The position numbers were made by a program, and so were the translations under genes. A stretch of 64,000 nt of DNA from Arthrobacter sp. PsM3 (GTDB lineage: Bacteria > Actinomycetota > Actinomycetes > Actinomycetales > Micrococcaceae): contig NZ_JARUXE010000006.1 of the NCBI RefSeq assembly GCF_030433895.1, positions 62,001 through 126,000 on the forward strand, in the 5' to 3' direction. The stretch's first letter is position 1, and each line of letters starts with the position of its first letter. The notes beneath the pieces were generated by a model, which searched no databases, had not been told where the DNA came from, and worked only from the letters and a program-made list of their open reading frames with translations. Shown piece by piece: positions 42,205 through 50,340 of the stretch.

Positions 42205-42242
42205 GACGGCGGGCGGTCACCTTCTGGTGGCCGCCCGCCGTC
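42205..42242 (+). terminator. Stem-loop after doxX
   Basis: GACGGCGGGCGG (42205-42216) pairs with CCGCCCGCCGTC (42231-42242), with a partly paired inner loop. Twenty-four nt after the doxX stop; no T-run, so termination is likely but not certain. Confidence 0.5.
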
Positions 42243-42312
42243 GTATCCGGCCGGTTGTGGCGTCCCCGTCCGCGTTTGTGTCCTCGCCCGCGACGCTTCC
42301 CCGGCCGGTCAG

Positions 42313-42318
42313 TAAACT
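42313..42318 (+). promoter_or_regulatory. Candidate -10 element TAAACT, leaderless thioesterase gene
   Basis: TAAACT, then cacacc, then ATG at 42325. Confidence 0.5.
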
Positions 42319-42324
42319 CACACC

Positions 42325-43299
42325 ATGAGTGTGACTGCCGCCAATACCGTGACCCTGCGCTTCCTTGCGGCGCCCACCGACGTCGGCCATAGCGGGTCGG
42401 TCGACGCCGGCACCGTGCTCGAGTGGGTGGACAAGGCGGCATATGCCGCCGCGGTCGGCTGGTCAAAGTCCTATTGTGTGACGGCCTACGTCGGGAACAT
42501 TCACTTCGCTGACCCGGTCAACAGTGGTGACATGGTCGAGGTCCAGGCAACGATTGTCTATACGGGCCGGTCCTCCATGCACATCCGAACGATCGTCTCC
42601 TCGGGTGACCCTAAGGGCGGCCCGGCCACCATGCGCAGCCAATGCATGGTGATCTTTGTCGCCGTCGGAGAAGACGGCAAACCCACCCCGGTGCCGCACT
42701 TTGAGCCAACGACGCCGGAAGAAATCGAACAGCGCGACCATGCTCTGGCGCGGATCAAGGTGCGCGAGGACATCGTCCAGGCGATGAGCGGACAGCAATA
42801 TACCGACGCCGGCACTGCCGAGAGAGTGGTTCTCCGCTTTATGGCCGCGCCCACTGATGTGAACTGGGGCGGCAAGGTGCACGGCGGCATCGTCATGAAG
42901 TGGATCGACGAAGCGGCCTACGTCTGCGCCTCGCGATACTGCGGGATGGACACTGTGGCCGTCTTCTCCGGTGGCGTGCGCTTTTACCGGCCGCTGCTGA
43001 TTGGCCACGTGGTGGAGGTGGAGGCCCGGCTCGTCTATACCGGAACCAAGGGAATGCATATTGCCGTCCACGTCCGCTCGGGGGACCCGAAGGGACGCGA
43101 ATTGGAGCTTACAACCTACTGCCTGACCGTGATGGTGGCACGCGACGAGCACGGCACGTCCGTGCCCGTCCCGCAGTGGGTGCCGGTGTCCGAGGAGGAC
43201 AAGCGGCTGCACGCACATGCCCGCGAACTGCTGGAGATCCGGGGCCGGGCGCCGGGGAACCGGCTCCCCAACCACCTGCTCCGGTCCGGAGGACAGTAG
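42325..43299 (+). CDS. Acyl-CoA thioesterase with two hotdog domains
   Basis: 324 residues made of two tandem hotdog domains (about 5-145 and 165-305). The second holds the fully conserved APTDVNWGGKVHGGIVMKWIDEAAY; the first has the equivalent GHSGSVDAGTVLEWVDKAAY, where the HGG is changed to DAG, so probably only one half is catalytic. VYTGxxxMHI is repeated in both halves, showing internal duplication. It ends 3 nt before the dnaB stop (convergent). The start is probably leaderless. Confidence 0.88.
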   Translation: MSVTAANTVTLRFLAAPTDVGHSGSVDAGTVLEWVDKAAYAAAVGWSKSYCVTAYVGNIHFADPVNSGDMVEVQATIVYTGRSSMHIRTIVSSGDPKGGPATMRSQCMVIFVAVGEDGKPTPVPHFEPTTPEEIEQRDHALARIKVREDIVQAMSGQQYTDAGTAERVVLRFMAAPTDVNWGGKVHGGIVMKWIDEAAYVCASRYCGMDTVAVFSGGVRFYRPLLIGHVVEVEARLVYTGTKGMHIAVHVRSGDPKGRELELTTYCLTVMVARDEHGTSVPVPQWVPVSEEDKRLHAHARELLEIRGRAPGNRLPNHLLRSGGQ

Positions 43300-43302
43300 C
43301 CG

Positions 43303-44685
43303 CTAGAAGCCGCCGCCCCCGGCGTCTGCGGCCATATTGGCGAACCGCGAGTAGTGGCCCTGGAAGGCGACCACAATGTCTTTGGTGGGGCCGTTGCGGT
43401 GCTTGGCGATAAGGATGTCGGCTTCGCCGGCGCGCGGGGATTCCTTGTCGTAGACGTCTTCGCGGTGCAGCAGGATGACCATGTCGGCATCCTGCTCGAT
43501 GGAACCGGATTCACGCAGGTCAGAAACCATCGGGCGCTTGTCCTGGCGCTGTTCGGAGCCACGGTTCAGCTGAGACAGTGCAATGACGGGGACCTGCAGT
43601 TCCTTGGCCAGCAGCTTCAGGGCACGGGAGAACTCGGAGACTTCCTGCTGGCGGGATTCGACTTTCTTGCCCGAGCTCATCAGCTGGAGGTAGTCAAGGA
43701 TGACGAGCTTGAGGTCATGCTGCTGCTTCAGGCGCCGGCACTTGGCCCGGATTTCCATCAGTGACATGTTGGGGCTGTCGTCGATGAAGAGCGGTGCGTC
43801 ATTCATCCGGCCCATCGTGGTGGCGATCTTGGACCACTGCTCGTCCTTGATCGTGCCCTTGCGCAGGTCCTGGAGGCCGATCGTTGCCTCCGCGGACAGC
43901 AGACGCATGGCGATCTCGTTCCGGCCCATTTCGAGAGAGAACATGACGGTGGCGAGGTTGTTCTTGATGGCCGCGGAGCGGGCGAAGTCCAGCGCAAAGG
44001 TCGACTTGCCGACGGCGGGCCGGGCCGCGATGACAATCATCTGGCCGGGGTGCAGGCCGTGCGTGAGCTCATCGAGTTCGTAGAAGCCGGTGGGAACGCC
44101 CGTCATCCCCTCCTCGCGGTGCCCGGACGCTTCGATCTCGTCCACGGTGGACTCCATGACGTCCTTGAGCACAACGTAGTCCTCCGCTGTGCGGCGCTCC
44201 GCCACGGCGTAGATCTCGGCCTGCGCCTGGTTGACGAGGTCTTCGACTTCGCCGTCCTGGCCGTAGCCGAGCTGGACGATCTTGGTGCCGGCGTTGACCA
44301 GACGGCGCAACACGGCGCGTTCGCCCACGATTTCGGCGTAGTAGCCGGCGTTGGCGGCCGTTGGAACCGTCTGGATGAGCTCGTGCAGGTATGCGGGGCC
44401 GCCGATCCGGTTGATCTCGCCGCGCTTGGTCAGTTCATCCGAGACGGTCACGGCATCGGCTGGTTCGCCACGGCCGTAAAGGTCGATGATGGCTTCGTAG
44501 ATTGTCTCGTGGGCAGGGCGGTAGAAGTCGACGCCCCGCAGGATCTCGACGACGTCGGCAATGGCGTCCTTGGACAGCATCATGCCGCCCAGGACGGACT
44601 GCTCGGCGGGGATGTCCTGCGGCGGCTTGCGGCTGCCTTCGGCTCCACGAGTCCCCTCGACTGAGTCCAGATGCGTAACTGACAA
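43303..44685 (-). CDS. dnaB: Replicative DNA helicase
   Basis: 460-residue hexameric 5'-3' helicase of the replication fork. The N-terminal DnaG-interaction domain begins near PPQDIPAEQSVLGGMML. Walker A is in AARPAVGKST (about residue 220), Walker B in LVILDYLQLM, and the arginine-finger region is near the C-terminal MVILLHREDVYDKESPRAGEADILIAKHRNGPT. No intein interrupts it. A TTG start with AAGGA 8 nt upstream. Upstream is a 639-bp gene-free region rich in DnaA-box-like sequences. Confidence 0.96.
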   Translation of the reverse strand: MSVTHLDSVEGTRGAEGSRKPPQDIPAEQSVLGGMMLSKDAIADVVEILRGVDFYRPAHETIYEAIIDLYGRGEPADAVTVSDELTKRGEINRIGGPAYLHELIQTVPTAANAGYYAEIVGERAVLRRLVNAGTKIVQLGYGQDGEVEDLVNQAQAEIYAVAERRTAEDYVVLKDVMESTVDEIEASGHREEGMTGVPTGFYELDELTHGLHPGQMIVIAARPAVGKSTFALDFARSAAIKNNLATVMFSLEMGRNEIAMRLLSAEATIGLQDLRKGTIKDEQWSKIATTMGRMNDAPLFIDDSPNMSLMEIRAKCRRLKQQHDLKLVILDYLQLMSSGKKVESRQQEVSEFSRALKLLAKELQVPVIALSQLNRGSEQRQDKRPMVSDLRESGSIEQDADMVILLHREDVYDKESPRAGEADILIAKHRNGPTKDIVVAFQGHYSRFANMAADAGGGGF

Positions 44686-45324
44686 AACTGCCGTCCTTCA
44701 TTGTGTGCCGCGGCGGACATCCGTTCGCCGGCGACGCGTATGCCACGGGGCTTGGTGCCCGGTGGCGCCGGCGCCGGCGTGGGCCCGACGGGTTAATTAC
44801 TATCAGCCAGCTCCGACACTTTGGCTGCCACCCCGCACCCCCGGATATCCACAACCGGGTCGGGCCGTGCGGAACCCGGGATCAAAGGGAGGGCGTCATG
44901 CAGCCATCAGCGGAATTCGGTATCCCAGGCTCGATATCCAGCAACGTTAGCCCCCGATCCGGCGGGCACCAACCCGGGCAGTCGCTACCCCTGTGGATAA
45001 CCTGTGCACTACTGCCCCCTGCTTGTGCACAGCCTGTGGAACCAGCTGTGGATATAAAAATAGTTACCGCCGTAATCAGCTGCTGACCTGCGCAAACACT
45101 GGCTTCACCGTGTGGACACAAAAGAATATTTGCCGCAGTTCATCCACAGCCGCTGGAGCGGGGCTGGGGATACCGGGTGGGACATGAGGCCACAGAAGCC
45201 CACAAATATGCGCATTTGGTGATGGTCCTCACAGGTAATCCCGGGAGCGGCGCCTCGCACGGCGCAGGATATACCCATCGCAGAATGTGCTGTGGATAAC
45301 TGCGAACTGGCATAAGCTCTTCAC
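44686..45324. other. 639-bp gene-free region with clustered DnaA-box-like sequences
   Basis: No coding region. TTATCCACA (DnaA box) or near matches occur at 44845-44853 (ATATCCACA), 44992-45000 (exact, reverse), 45047-45055 (TGTGGATAT), 45140-45148 (TCATCCACA) and 45291-45299 (exact, reverse), beside an A/T-rich tract (gatataaaaatag, 45051-45063). Two more TGTGGA hexamers lie near 45035 and 45111. dnaA and dnaN are not in the window, so this is not the standard oriC context. Confidence 0.6.
45313..45318 (+). promoter_or_regulatory. Candidate -10 element TAAGCT, leaderless
   Basis: TAAGCT, then cttcac, then ATG at 45325; the -35 position (45290-45295) overlaps the perfect DnaA box at 45291-45299. 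Confidence 0.5.
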
Positions 45325-45792
45325 ATGGGCGATGTACTGCTAGTCATACTGCCTGCCCTCATCCTGGCAGCAGTCCTCTGGGCGTTGGCCACGGCGCTTA
45401 GACCGCGCGATTTCGGCATATCCGACGCGGAACGCTACCAGCAGGAACTGGCGGTCCGTTCACAGGCGCACTACGCCGCACAGGTTCAGGCCGCCACGGC
45501 CGCACGCGCCCGCGTGGACGCAGCCACCCGACCGAGCCAGAACGAACAACAGCAGTCGCAGCAGGCCGATCACGCCCGCCTGGCGCTGCGGGCCCAGGCG
45601 GGCTCGGCGCCCGCCGTCGGGCAGCCCGGCTACCAGGGCCCCGTGCTGCCCGGCGGCCAGCTGAACCCGCAGTTCGCACTGCAACTGCAGTCGCTGGCCC
45701 GGAACGGCAAGAAGATCCAGGCCATCAAGCTGCTGCGGCAGGCCACCCATTCAGATCTTTTGACCGCTAAGAAATATGTAGATCGGCTGTAG
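45325..45792 (+). CDS. Membrane-anchored protein with bL12 C-terminal-like motif
   Basis: 155 residues of unknown function. One N-terminal membrane helix (residues 3-24), a Gln/Ala-rich coiled linker, then a C-terminal segment LARNGKKIQAIKLLRQATHSDLLTAKKYVDRL that resembles the helix-turn-helix of the ribosomal protein bL12 C-terminal domain (KIxxIKxxRxxTxxxLxxAKxxV). The start is probably leaderless. The next gene, 4 nt downstream, has the same architecture. Confidence 0.65.
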   Translation: MGDVLLVILPALILAAVLWALATALRPRDFGISDAERYQQELAVRSQAHYAAQVQAATAARARVDAATRPSQNEQQQSQQADHARLALRAQAGSAPAVGQPGYQGPVLPGGQLNPQFALQLQSLARNGKKIQAIKLLRQATHSDLLTAKKYVDRL

Positions 45793-45796
45793 TTTC

Positions 45797-46369
45797 ATGG
45801 AATCCCTGCTCATCCCCATCCTGATTCTGGCGCTCGTCGGTGCCGGCGTCCTGCTGGGCGCCCGCGCCCTGGGCCGCCGCGGCGACCGGCCCCGGCCCGA
45901 GGCGGCCTCCCAGCCCGAGCGCGACCCCCTCGAACTTGCACGCGCTGCCGCGGCGAAACTCAGCCAGGAGCAACACCGCCGTCTCTACGCGCTGATCGCC
46001 CAGGGACAGGCCATGGCCGCCATCAAGCTGTACCTCGAGGCCACCGGAGAGGGGCTGCGCGCCTCCCGGGACGCCGTGGGGGCCCTCGCCGCCCACCCGC
46101 AGCCCTTCCGTCCCGAAGCGCCCCAGGAGGGGCCCAGCGAGGACGAGGACGACGCGCCACAGCGTTTTACCTACCGCTACCGTGCGATCGCCAGTAAGGG
46201 CGATGTCACCCGTGAGGTCAGCAGCAACATGCTGAACGACGAGATTTACGGCAGGATCCGCACTCTGGCCAAGAGCGGTGAAACCGAAGCTGCGGCAGAG
46301 GCCCTCACCCGCCACTCGGATATCTCCATCAAGCAGGCCCGGGAATTCATCGCACTCCTGGAGGACTGA
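45797..46369 (+). CDS. Membrane-anchored protein with two bL12-tail-like helical motifs
   Basis: 190 residues, unknown function. N-terminal membrane helix (about residues 4-22), Arg/Pro-rich linker, then LYALIAQGQAMAAIKLYLEATGEGLRASRDAVGAL and, at the C-terminus, IRTLAKSGETEAAAEALTRHSDISIKQAREFIALL, two copies of the bL12-tail-like helical pair. Four nt after the previous gene, so the two are co-transcribed and probably act together. Confidence 0.65.
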   Translation: MESLLIPILILALVGAGVLLGARALGRRGDRPRPEAASQPERDPLELARAAAAKLSQEQHRRLYALIAQGQAMAAIKLYLEATGEGLRASRDAVGALAAHPQPFRPEAPQEGPSEDEDDAPQRFTYRYRAIASKGDVTREVSSNMLNDEIYGRIRTLAKSGETEAAAEALTRHSDISIKQAREFIALLED

Positions 46370-46420
46370 CCCCCGGACCCAAGGATCGGGGGCCGAACAG
46401 CCCGCCGGGCCGGCCGCGCG

Positions 46421-47047
46421 TCAGTGCCGGCCCGAGATGCCGGCGAGCAGCTGTTCGAACGGCAGCGACTCCCGGGCAGCCGGTTCCGGCCGCGGCTGCG
46501 TGCCGTGCAGCAGGCCGGCGAACTCCCCCGCCGCCTGGTCGATCCGCGTGGAGAGGGGCGAACCGCCGTCGTCGTTATTGCCCCAGTCCTGGGGGCCGGC
46601 GAAGACAGCCGTGTTGGCGGTCCGGGTGCGGAGGTAGGTGAACAAGGGCCGCATGGCAAAGTCCAGCACCATCTGGTGCCGGTCCGTTCCGGCGGTGGCG
46701 CCAAGCAGGACAGCCTTGCCCTCCAGCGACTTAGGGTCCAGCACGTCAATGAAAGACTTGAAGAGCCCGCTGTAGGATGCGCTGAAGACAGGGCTGACTG
46801 CGATGATGCCGTCCGAGGCCTCGACTCCGGCGATCACCCCGGCCAGCTTCGGCGCCGCATAGCCGGTCACAAAGTTGTTCGCAATATCCACGGCGATGTC
46901 CCGTAGTTCCACCACCTCAATGTCGGCGCGGTAGCCGGCGGCGGCAAGTTGACGTTCCGCGGAGACGGCCAGTTGGTCGGCGAGCAGGCGGCTCGACGAG
47001 GGTACGCCGAGTCCGGCGGAAAGAACGGTGATACGGCGGGATTCCAC
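46421..47047 (-). CDS. NADPH-dependent FMN reductase
   Basis: 208-residue flavodoxin-like reductase supplying reduced FMN to monooxygenases. ITVLSAGLGVPSSSRLLADQL is the phosphate-binding loop after the first strand; SDGIIAVSPVFSASYSGLFKSFID is the FMN-reductase hallmark. It resembles the actinobacterial FMN reductases that pair with LLM-class flavin monooxygenases, but no such partner is adjacent. The GTG at 47047 with AGGAG 6 nt upstream is chosen over longer frames. Confidence 0.87.
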   Translation of the reverse strand: MESRRITVLSAGLGVPSSSRLLADQLAVSAERQLAAAGYRADIEVVELRDIAVDIANNFVTGYAAPKLAGVIAGVEASDGIIAVSPVFSASYSGLFKSFIDVLDPKSLEGKAVLLGATAGTDRHQMVLDFAMRPLFTYLRTRTANTAVFAGPQDWGNNDDGGSPLSTRIDQAAGEFAGLLHGTQPRPEPAARESLPFEQLLAGISGRH

Positions 47048-47234
47048 GGGACGCTCCTGATGTTGTTCACGGCCGCAAACGCTGGTCCATGCGTTTGCAT
47101 CTAACTGTAGAAGCAGGAGCGCGTGCCCTTTATTCCCGTCCCCCGTTGCGCTATCACTTTTGGGCCCCAAACAGGCGGAATGGCAACCACAACTGAGAGC
47201 GCAACCGGGAGGCCGCTTGCCGCGTTCCGGCCAC

Positions 47235-48100
47235 TCAGAGCAGGACAAACCCCTCGATGCAGCTCACCGAACTCCCGCCAATCCAAATGTCCTCCCCCAC
47301 CGCGTCGACGTGGACCCGGCCGGCCCGTCCCAGCACGGTTCCCTGCGCGGCAAGGTAGGACTCCGGTGCCCGGCCGCTCCGGATCAGCCACTGGGCCGCG
47401 CCGGCGTTGAAGCTGCCGGTGACAGGGTCCTCGGCGGCGGCGTCACCAGGGATGAACGCGCGCACCTCGAAGCCGACCTGGGAGCCGGCGGGATGGGGGC
47501 CGATCACGCCGACCTTGAGTCCGCCATGGCCGCGTAGTCAGGCCGGATGTCGAGCACCAGTTGCGCAGATTCCAGCAGGACACCAATCCAGTCCGGGCCG
47601 TTGACCAGCCACGACGCGTCCAGCAGCGCCGCCCGCGGCAGCCTCAGCCCGGCGGCGATGCGGGTGAGGTCCCGCTCTGCCACGGGACCGGACCGGGTGA
47701 GCGGCGGGGCCGCGAAAGCCAGCCGGCCGCCGTCGCGCTTCACCCGGACGAGCCCGGCCCCGCACTGCTGGACGACCACCCCGTTCTGCCGGGGAATGCC
47801 CCCGGCCTCGAGCCAGGCATGAGCGGAGCCGAGGGTGGGGTGGCCGGCAAAGGGGAACTCTTCGCTGCCGGTGAAGATCCGAACCCGGTAGTCCGCCCCG
47901 GAATCGGTGGGCGGCAGCAGGAACGTGGTCTCAGCGAGGTTGGTCCAGTTGGCGAACCGCTGCATCACCTCCGCAGTGAGGTCCCCGGCGTCGAGGACGA
48001 CGGCCAGCGGGTTGCCCCGATAGGGCTCGGACGAGAATACGTCCATCTGGGCGAAGGGCCGGAGCCGGGGCGCAGGAACAGGTGCAGGCTTGGAGGTCAC
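47235..48100 (-). pseudogene. PhzF family epimerase/isomerase, broken by a frameshift
   Basis: Residues from two frames together rebuild one PhzF-like protein of about 288 residues. The N-terminal 198-codon frame (48100 to 47504) carries MDVFSSEPYRGNPLAVV, the catalytic Glu in NLAETTFL and FAGHPTLGSAHAW. The C-terminal part (47507 to 47235) resumes as GPHPAGSQVGFEVRAF and DPVTGSFNAGAAQWL. Restoring one C in GCGGAC-TCAAGG near 47519-47523 joins them (ADLKVGVIGPHP). Real inactivation or an assembly error; otherwise intact. GTG start preceded by TAGCCT and 6 nt. Confidence 0.82.
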
Positions 48101-48106
48101 AGCCGC

Positions 48107-48112
48107 AGGCTA
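48107..48112 (-). promoter_or_regulatory. Candidate -10 element TAGCCT, leaderless phzF-like gene
   Basis: Minus-strand TAGCCT, then gcggct, then GTG at 48100. Confidence 0.45.
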
Positions 48113-48153
48113 TCACCGGCGCCGGTCCGGCTGGCACGGCCTCCGGAGTCCTG

Positions 48154-48216
48154 CAATGCGGGGTCACCTGGCGCCCATGGCGGCGCCCAACTTGGGCCGG
48201 AAGTGACCCCGCGTTG
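48154..48216. repeat. GCGGGGTCAC hairpin element, copy 1
   Basis: CAATGCGGGGTCAC (48154-48167) pairs with GTGACCCCGCGTTG (48203-48216) with one G-U; the interior is rich in GGCGCC-type pairs. The same outer stem occurs at 62953-63023. It lies between phzF and the ribosomal-operon terminator. Confidence 0.6.
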
Positions 48217-48221
48217 GCGTT

Positions 48222-48279
48222 AAAAAGCGGAAGGCCCCCGCGTCCGGTTCCCAGGGGAATCCGAAGGCGAGGGCCTTCC
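48222..48279 (-). terminator. Rho-independent terminator of the rpsF-ssb-rpsR-rplI operon
   Basis: On the minus strand a stem formed by 48271-48279 and 48229-48237 (GGAAGGCCC/GGGCCTTCC) is followed by TTTTT (complement of 48222-48226), 31 nt after the rplI stop. Confidence 0.8.
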
Positions 48280-48309
48280 GGCAGTTCAGGACTGCAGAGC
48301 CGGTGAGGG

Positions 48310-48762
48310 CTACTTGCCTGCGACTACGTCGAGTTCGATCACAGCGGCAACGTCGTCATGCAGACGAACGTTGGCCTGGTAGGAACCGACCGACTTGATG
48401 TGCGTCGGCAGTTCAACCTTGCGCTTGTCGATGCGGCCAAGGCCAGCGGCCTCAACAGCGTCGGCCACGTCGCCCTGCTTGACGGTGCCGAACAGGCGTC
48501 CGGTCTCGCCAGCCTTGACAACGAGCTTGACCGGCTTGGAGGAGAGTGCAGCGGCCTGCTTCTGAGCGTCTTCCAGGGAAGCGTGCTCGCGGGCGGCGCG
48601 GGCAGCCTTGATGGACTCAACCTGCTTCTCGCCACCCTTGGACCAGGTCAGAGCGAAGTTGCGGGGCAGCAGGTAGTTACGTGCGTAACCGTCCTTGACC
48701 TCGACAACATCGCCTGCAGCACCGAGACCGGTTACTTCGTGGGTCAGAATGAGCTTTGCCAT
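48310..48762 (-). CDS. rplI: 50S ribosomal protein bL9
   Basis: 150-residue large-subunit protein. The N-terminal domain [33 protein letters not shown] is diagnostic, followed by the long connecting helix and the C-terminal domain containing [16 protein letters not shown]. Last gene of the rpsF operon, 17 nt after rpsR, followed by a terminator. Confidence 0.98.
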   Translation of the reverse strand: MAKLILTHEVTGLGAAGDVVEVKDGYARNYLLPRNFALTWSKGGEKQVESIKAARAAREHASLEDAQKQAAALSSKPVKLVVKAGETGRLFGTVKQGDVADAVEAAGLGRIDKRKVELPTHIKSVGSYQANVRLHDDVAAVIELDVVAGK

Positions 48763-48779
48763 GTTAGTTAATCCCTTCC

Positions 48780-49019
48780 TTAGCCGCGGCCAGCGCCGGA
48801 GTAAGGCAGCAGAGCAACTTCGCGGGCGTTCTTGATTGCCTGGGCGATCTTGCGCTGTTCCTGCACCGTGACGCCAGTGACGCGACGGGCGCGGATCTTT
48901 CCGCGGTCGGAGATGAACTTGCGCAGCAATGCTACGTCCTTGTAGTCGATGACAGTGATGTCAGCGGCCTTCAAGGGGTTGGACTTTGGTTTGGGCTTAC
49001 GGAGTTCAGCCTTAGCCAT
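48780..49019 (-). CDS. rpsR: 30S ribosomal protein bS18
   Basis: 79-residue small-subunit protein that binds 16S rRNA together with bS6. [50 protein letters not shown] is diagnostic. The ATG at 49019 ([11 protein letters not shown]) with AGGAG about 7 nt upstream is the correct start; a longer frame would include a hairpin in the leader. Confidence 0.97.
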   Translation of the reverse strand: MAKAELRKPKPKSNPLKAADITVIDYKDVALLRKFISDRGKIRARRVTGVTVQEQRKIAQAIKNAREVALLPYSGAGRG

Positions 49020-49042
49020 CGTGGAGCTCCTATTCGATGGAG

Positions 49043-49064
49043 CCCGTGGATATTGATCCACGGG
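49043..49064 (-). promoter_or_regulatory. Stem-loop in the ssb-rpsR spacer
   Basis: CCCGTGGAT (49043-49051) pairs with ATCCACGGG (49056-49064) around a 4-nt loop, about 24 nt upstream of the rpsR ATG. Possible processing or attenuation site in the operon mRNA. Confidence 0.5.
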
Positions 49065-49144
49065 ATGGTGGTGATCCGACGGCGGTCAGCGCCCGTCCGC
49101 CTTGCGGCGTCCCGGCGGGTTCAGTCGTCGAACCTTAGATGTTT

Positions 49145-49738
49145 TTAGAAGGGAGGTTCGGAATCCGGGCCGTTGCCCCAGCCGCCGCCTGCATTGCTGA
49201 CACCGGGCGTGGCCCAAGGGTCATCCTGCTGCTGTGCGGGCTGGTTGCCGCCCCAGGTTCCGCCCGAGTTGCCGCCGCCCTGGTTTCCACCAGAGCCGCC
49301 ACCGAAGCCGCCGCCGCTGTTGCCGCCGCCGAAGCCACCCTGGGCGCCGTTGCCGGCGCCCCCACCGCCGGAGCGCTGGGTGCGGTTGACCTTGGCGTTG
49401 GCGTAGCGCAGGCTGGGGCCGATTTCATCGACCTCAAGCTCGATAACGGTGCGCTTCTCGCCTTCTTTGGTTTCGTAGGAACGGCTCTTCAGTCGGCCGG
49501 AAACAATCACGCGCATGCCCTTGGTCAGGGATTCGGCGACGTTCTCGGCCGCCTCACGCCACACCGACGCGCGGAGGAACAGGGTTTCCCCGTCCTTCCA
49601 CTCATTGGACTGGCGGTCGAACGTGCGGGGAGTAGAAGCGATGGTGAAATTCGCTACTGCCGAACCTGACGGTGTAAACCTCAGTTCGGGGTCACTGGTG
49701 AGATTACCGATGACCGTAATAGTGGTTTCGCCTGCCAT
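49145..49738 (-). CDS. ssb: Single-stranded DNA-binding protein
   Basis: 197 residues: an N-terminal OB fold ([21 protein letters not shown]..., to about residue 110), a Gly/Asn-rich low-complexity linker, and a C-terminal acidic tip DSEPPF similar to the DDDIPF end that recruits partners. AAGGAGG lies 6 nt before the ATG. Between rpsF and rpsR, the usual actinobacterial order. Confidence 0.96.
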   Translation of the reverse strand: MAGETTITVIGNLTSDPELRFTPSGSAVANFTIASTPRTFDRQSNEWKDGETLFLRASVWREAAENVAESLTKGMRVIVSGRLKSRSYETKEGEKRTVIELEVDEIGPSLRYANAKVNRTQRSGGGGAGNGAQGGFGGGNSGGGFGGGSGGNQGGGNSGGTWGGNQPAQQQDDPWATPGVSNAGGGWGNGPDSEPPF

Positions 49739-49793
49739 CTACTGCCTCCTTGTTCGTTCCTGCGGGGTGAAGAATGAAAATCGGGAGCTGAAA

Positions 49794-50099
49794 TTACTCA
49801 GCAACGACCTTCTGCACTTCGGGGCGGGTGATCTTGGTGCGCATGATGGTCTCATTGAGGCTCAGCTGGCGATCAAGTTCCTTGGCGGTAGCCGGCTCAG
49901 CGGTGAAGTTCACCACGGCGTAGATACCTTCAGACTTCTTCTGGATTTCGTAGGCCAGGCGACGGCGGCCCCAGATGTCAACCTTTTCGATGGTTCCACC
50001 ATCGGTCGTGATGACGTTCAGGAACTTCTGAAGCGTTGGCTCAACGGTACGCTCTTCGACCTCGGGGTCGATGATTACCATCAATTCGTAAGGACGCAT
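49794..50099 (-). CDS. rpsF: 30S ribosomal protein bS6
   Basis: 101-residue small-subunit protein forming a heterodimer with bS18. [21 protein letters not shown] at the start and [20 protein letters not shown] in the middle are diagnostic. The ATG at 50099 is preferred, with AAAGGAGG about 10 nt upstream; the GTG 12 nt earlier would overlap that sequence. First gene of the operon, with a structured leader. Confidence 0.97.
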   Translation of the reverse strand: MRPYELMVIIDPEVEERTVEPTLQKFLNVITTDGGTIEKVDIWGRRRLAYEIQKKSEGIYAVVNFTAEPATAKELDRQLSLNETIMRTKITRPEVQKVVAE

Positions 50100-50102
50100 A
50101 TG

Positions 50103-50157
50103 TGAACCCACCTCCTTTGGGCTAAGCGGTTACGGCATTTCCGTAACAGGAGGTTCA
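50103..50157 (-). promoter_or_regulatory. Structured rpsF leader that can sequester the ribosome-binding site
   Basis: On the minus strand ACCTCCT can pair with the Shine-Dalgarno AGGAGGT, and outer TGA/TCA or TGAACC/GGTTCA bases extend the stem. Inside lies a perfect hairpin GTTACGG-AAATG-CCGTAAC followed by an unpaired CCG-containing strand. Bacterial rpsF leaders are known to be bound by the bS6:bS18 complex; this fold is a candidate for that autoregulation. Confidence 0.5.
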
Positions 50158-50340
50158 TTTGCGGTGCCATGTGCCCGCATTGCTCCCAGGAACGGGGGCA
50201 GGGCGCAGCACAGACTTCAACAGCTTAGTGCATCAGGACCGGATTCCGCGATTCCATGCCGGTCCAGCGTAGGCCCGGCCAGCTCGGCCACGGCAGCCAA
50301 ACCGGCCCCCATGTGGACAACCCTGTGCCATGATCGGGGA

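Noticed and set aside
44686..45324. Chromosomal replication origin (oriC)
   Set aside because: DnaA-box-like sequences are present, but dnaA, dnaN, recF and rpmH are absent and the number of boxes is lower than in known actinobacterial origins. Reported as a cluster only.
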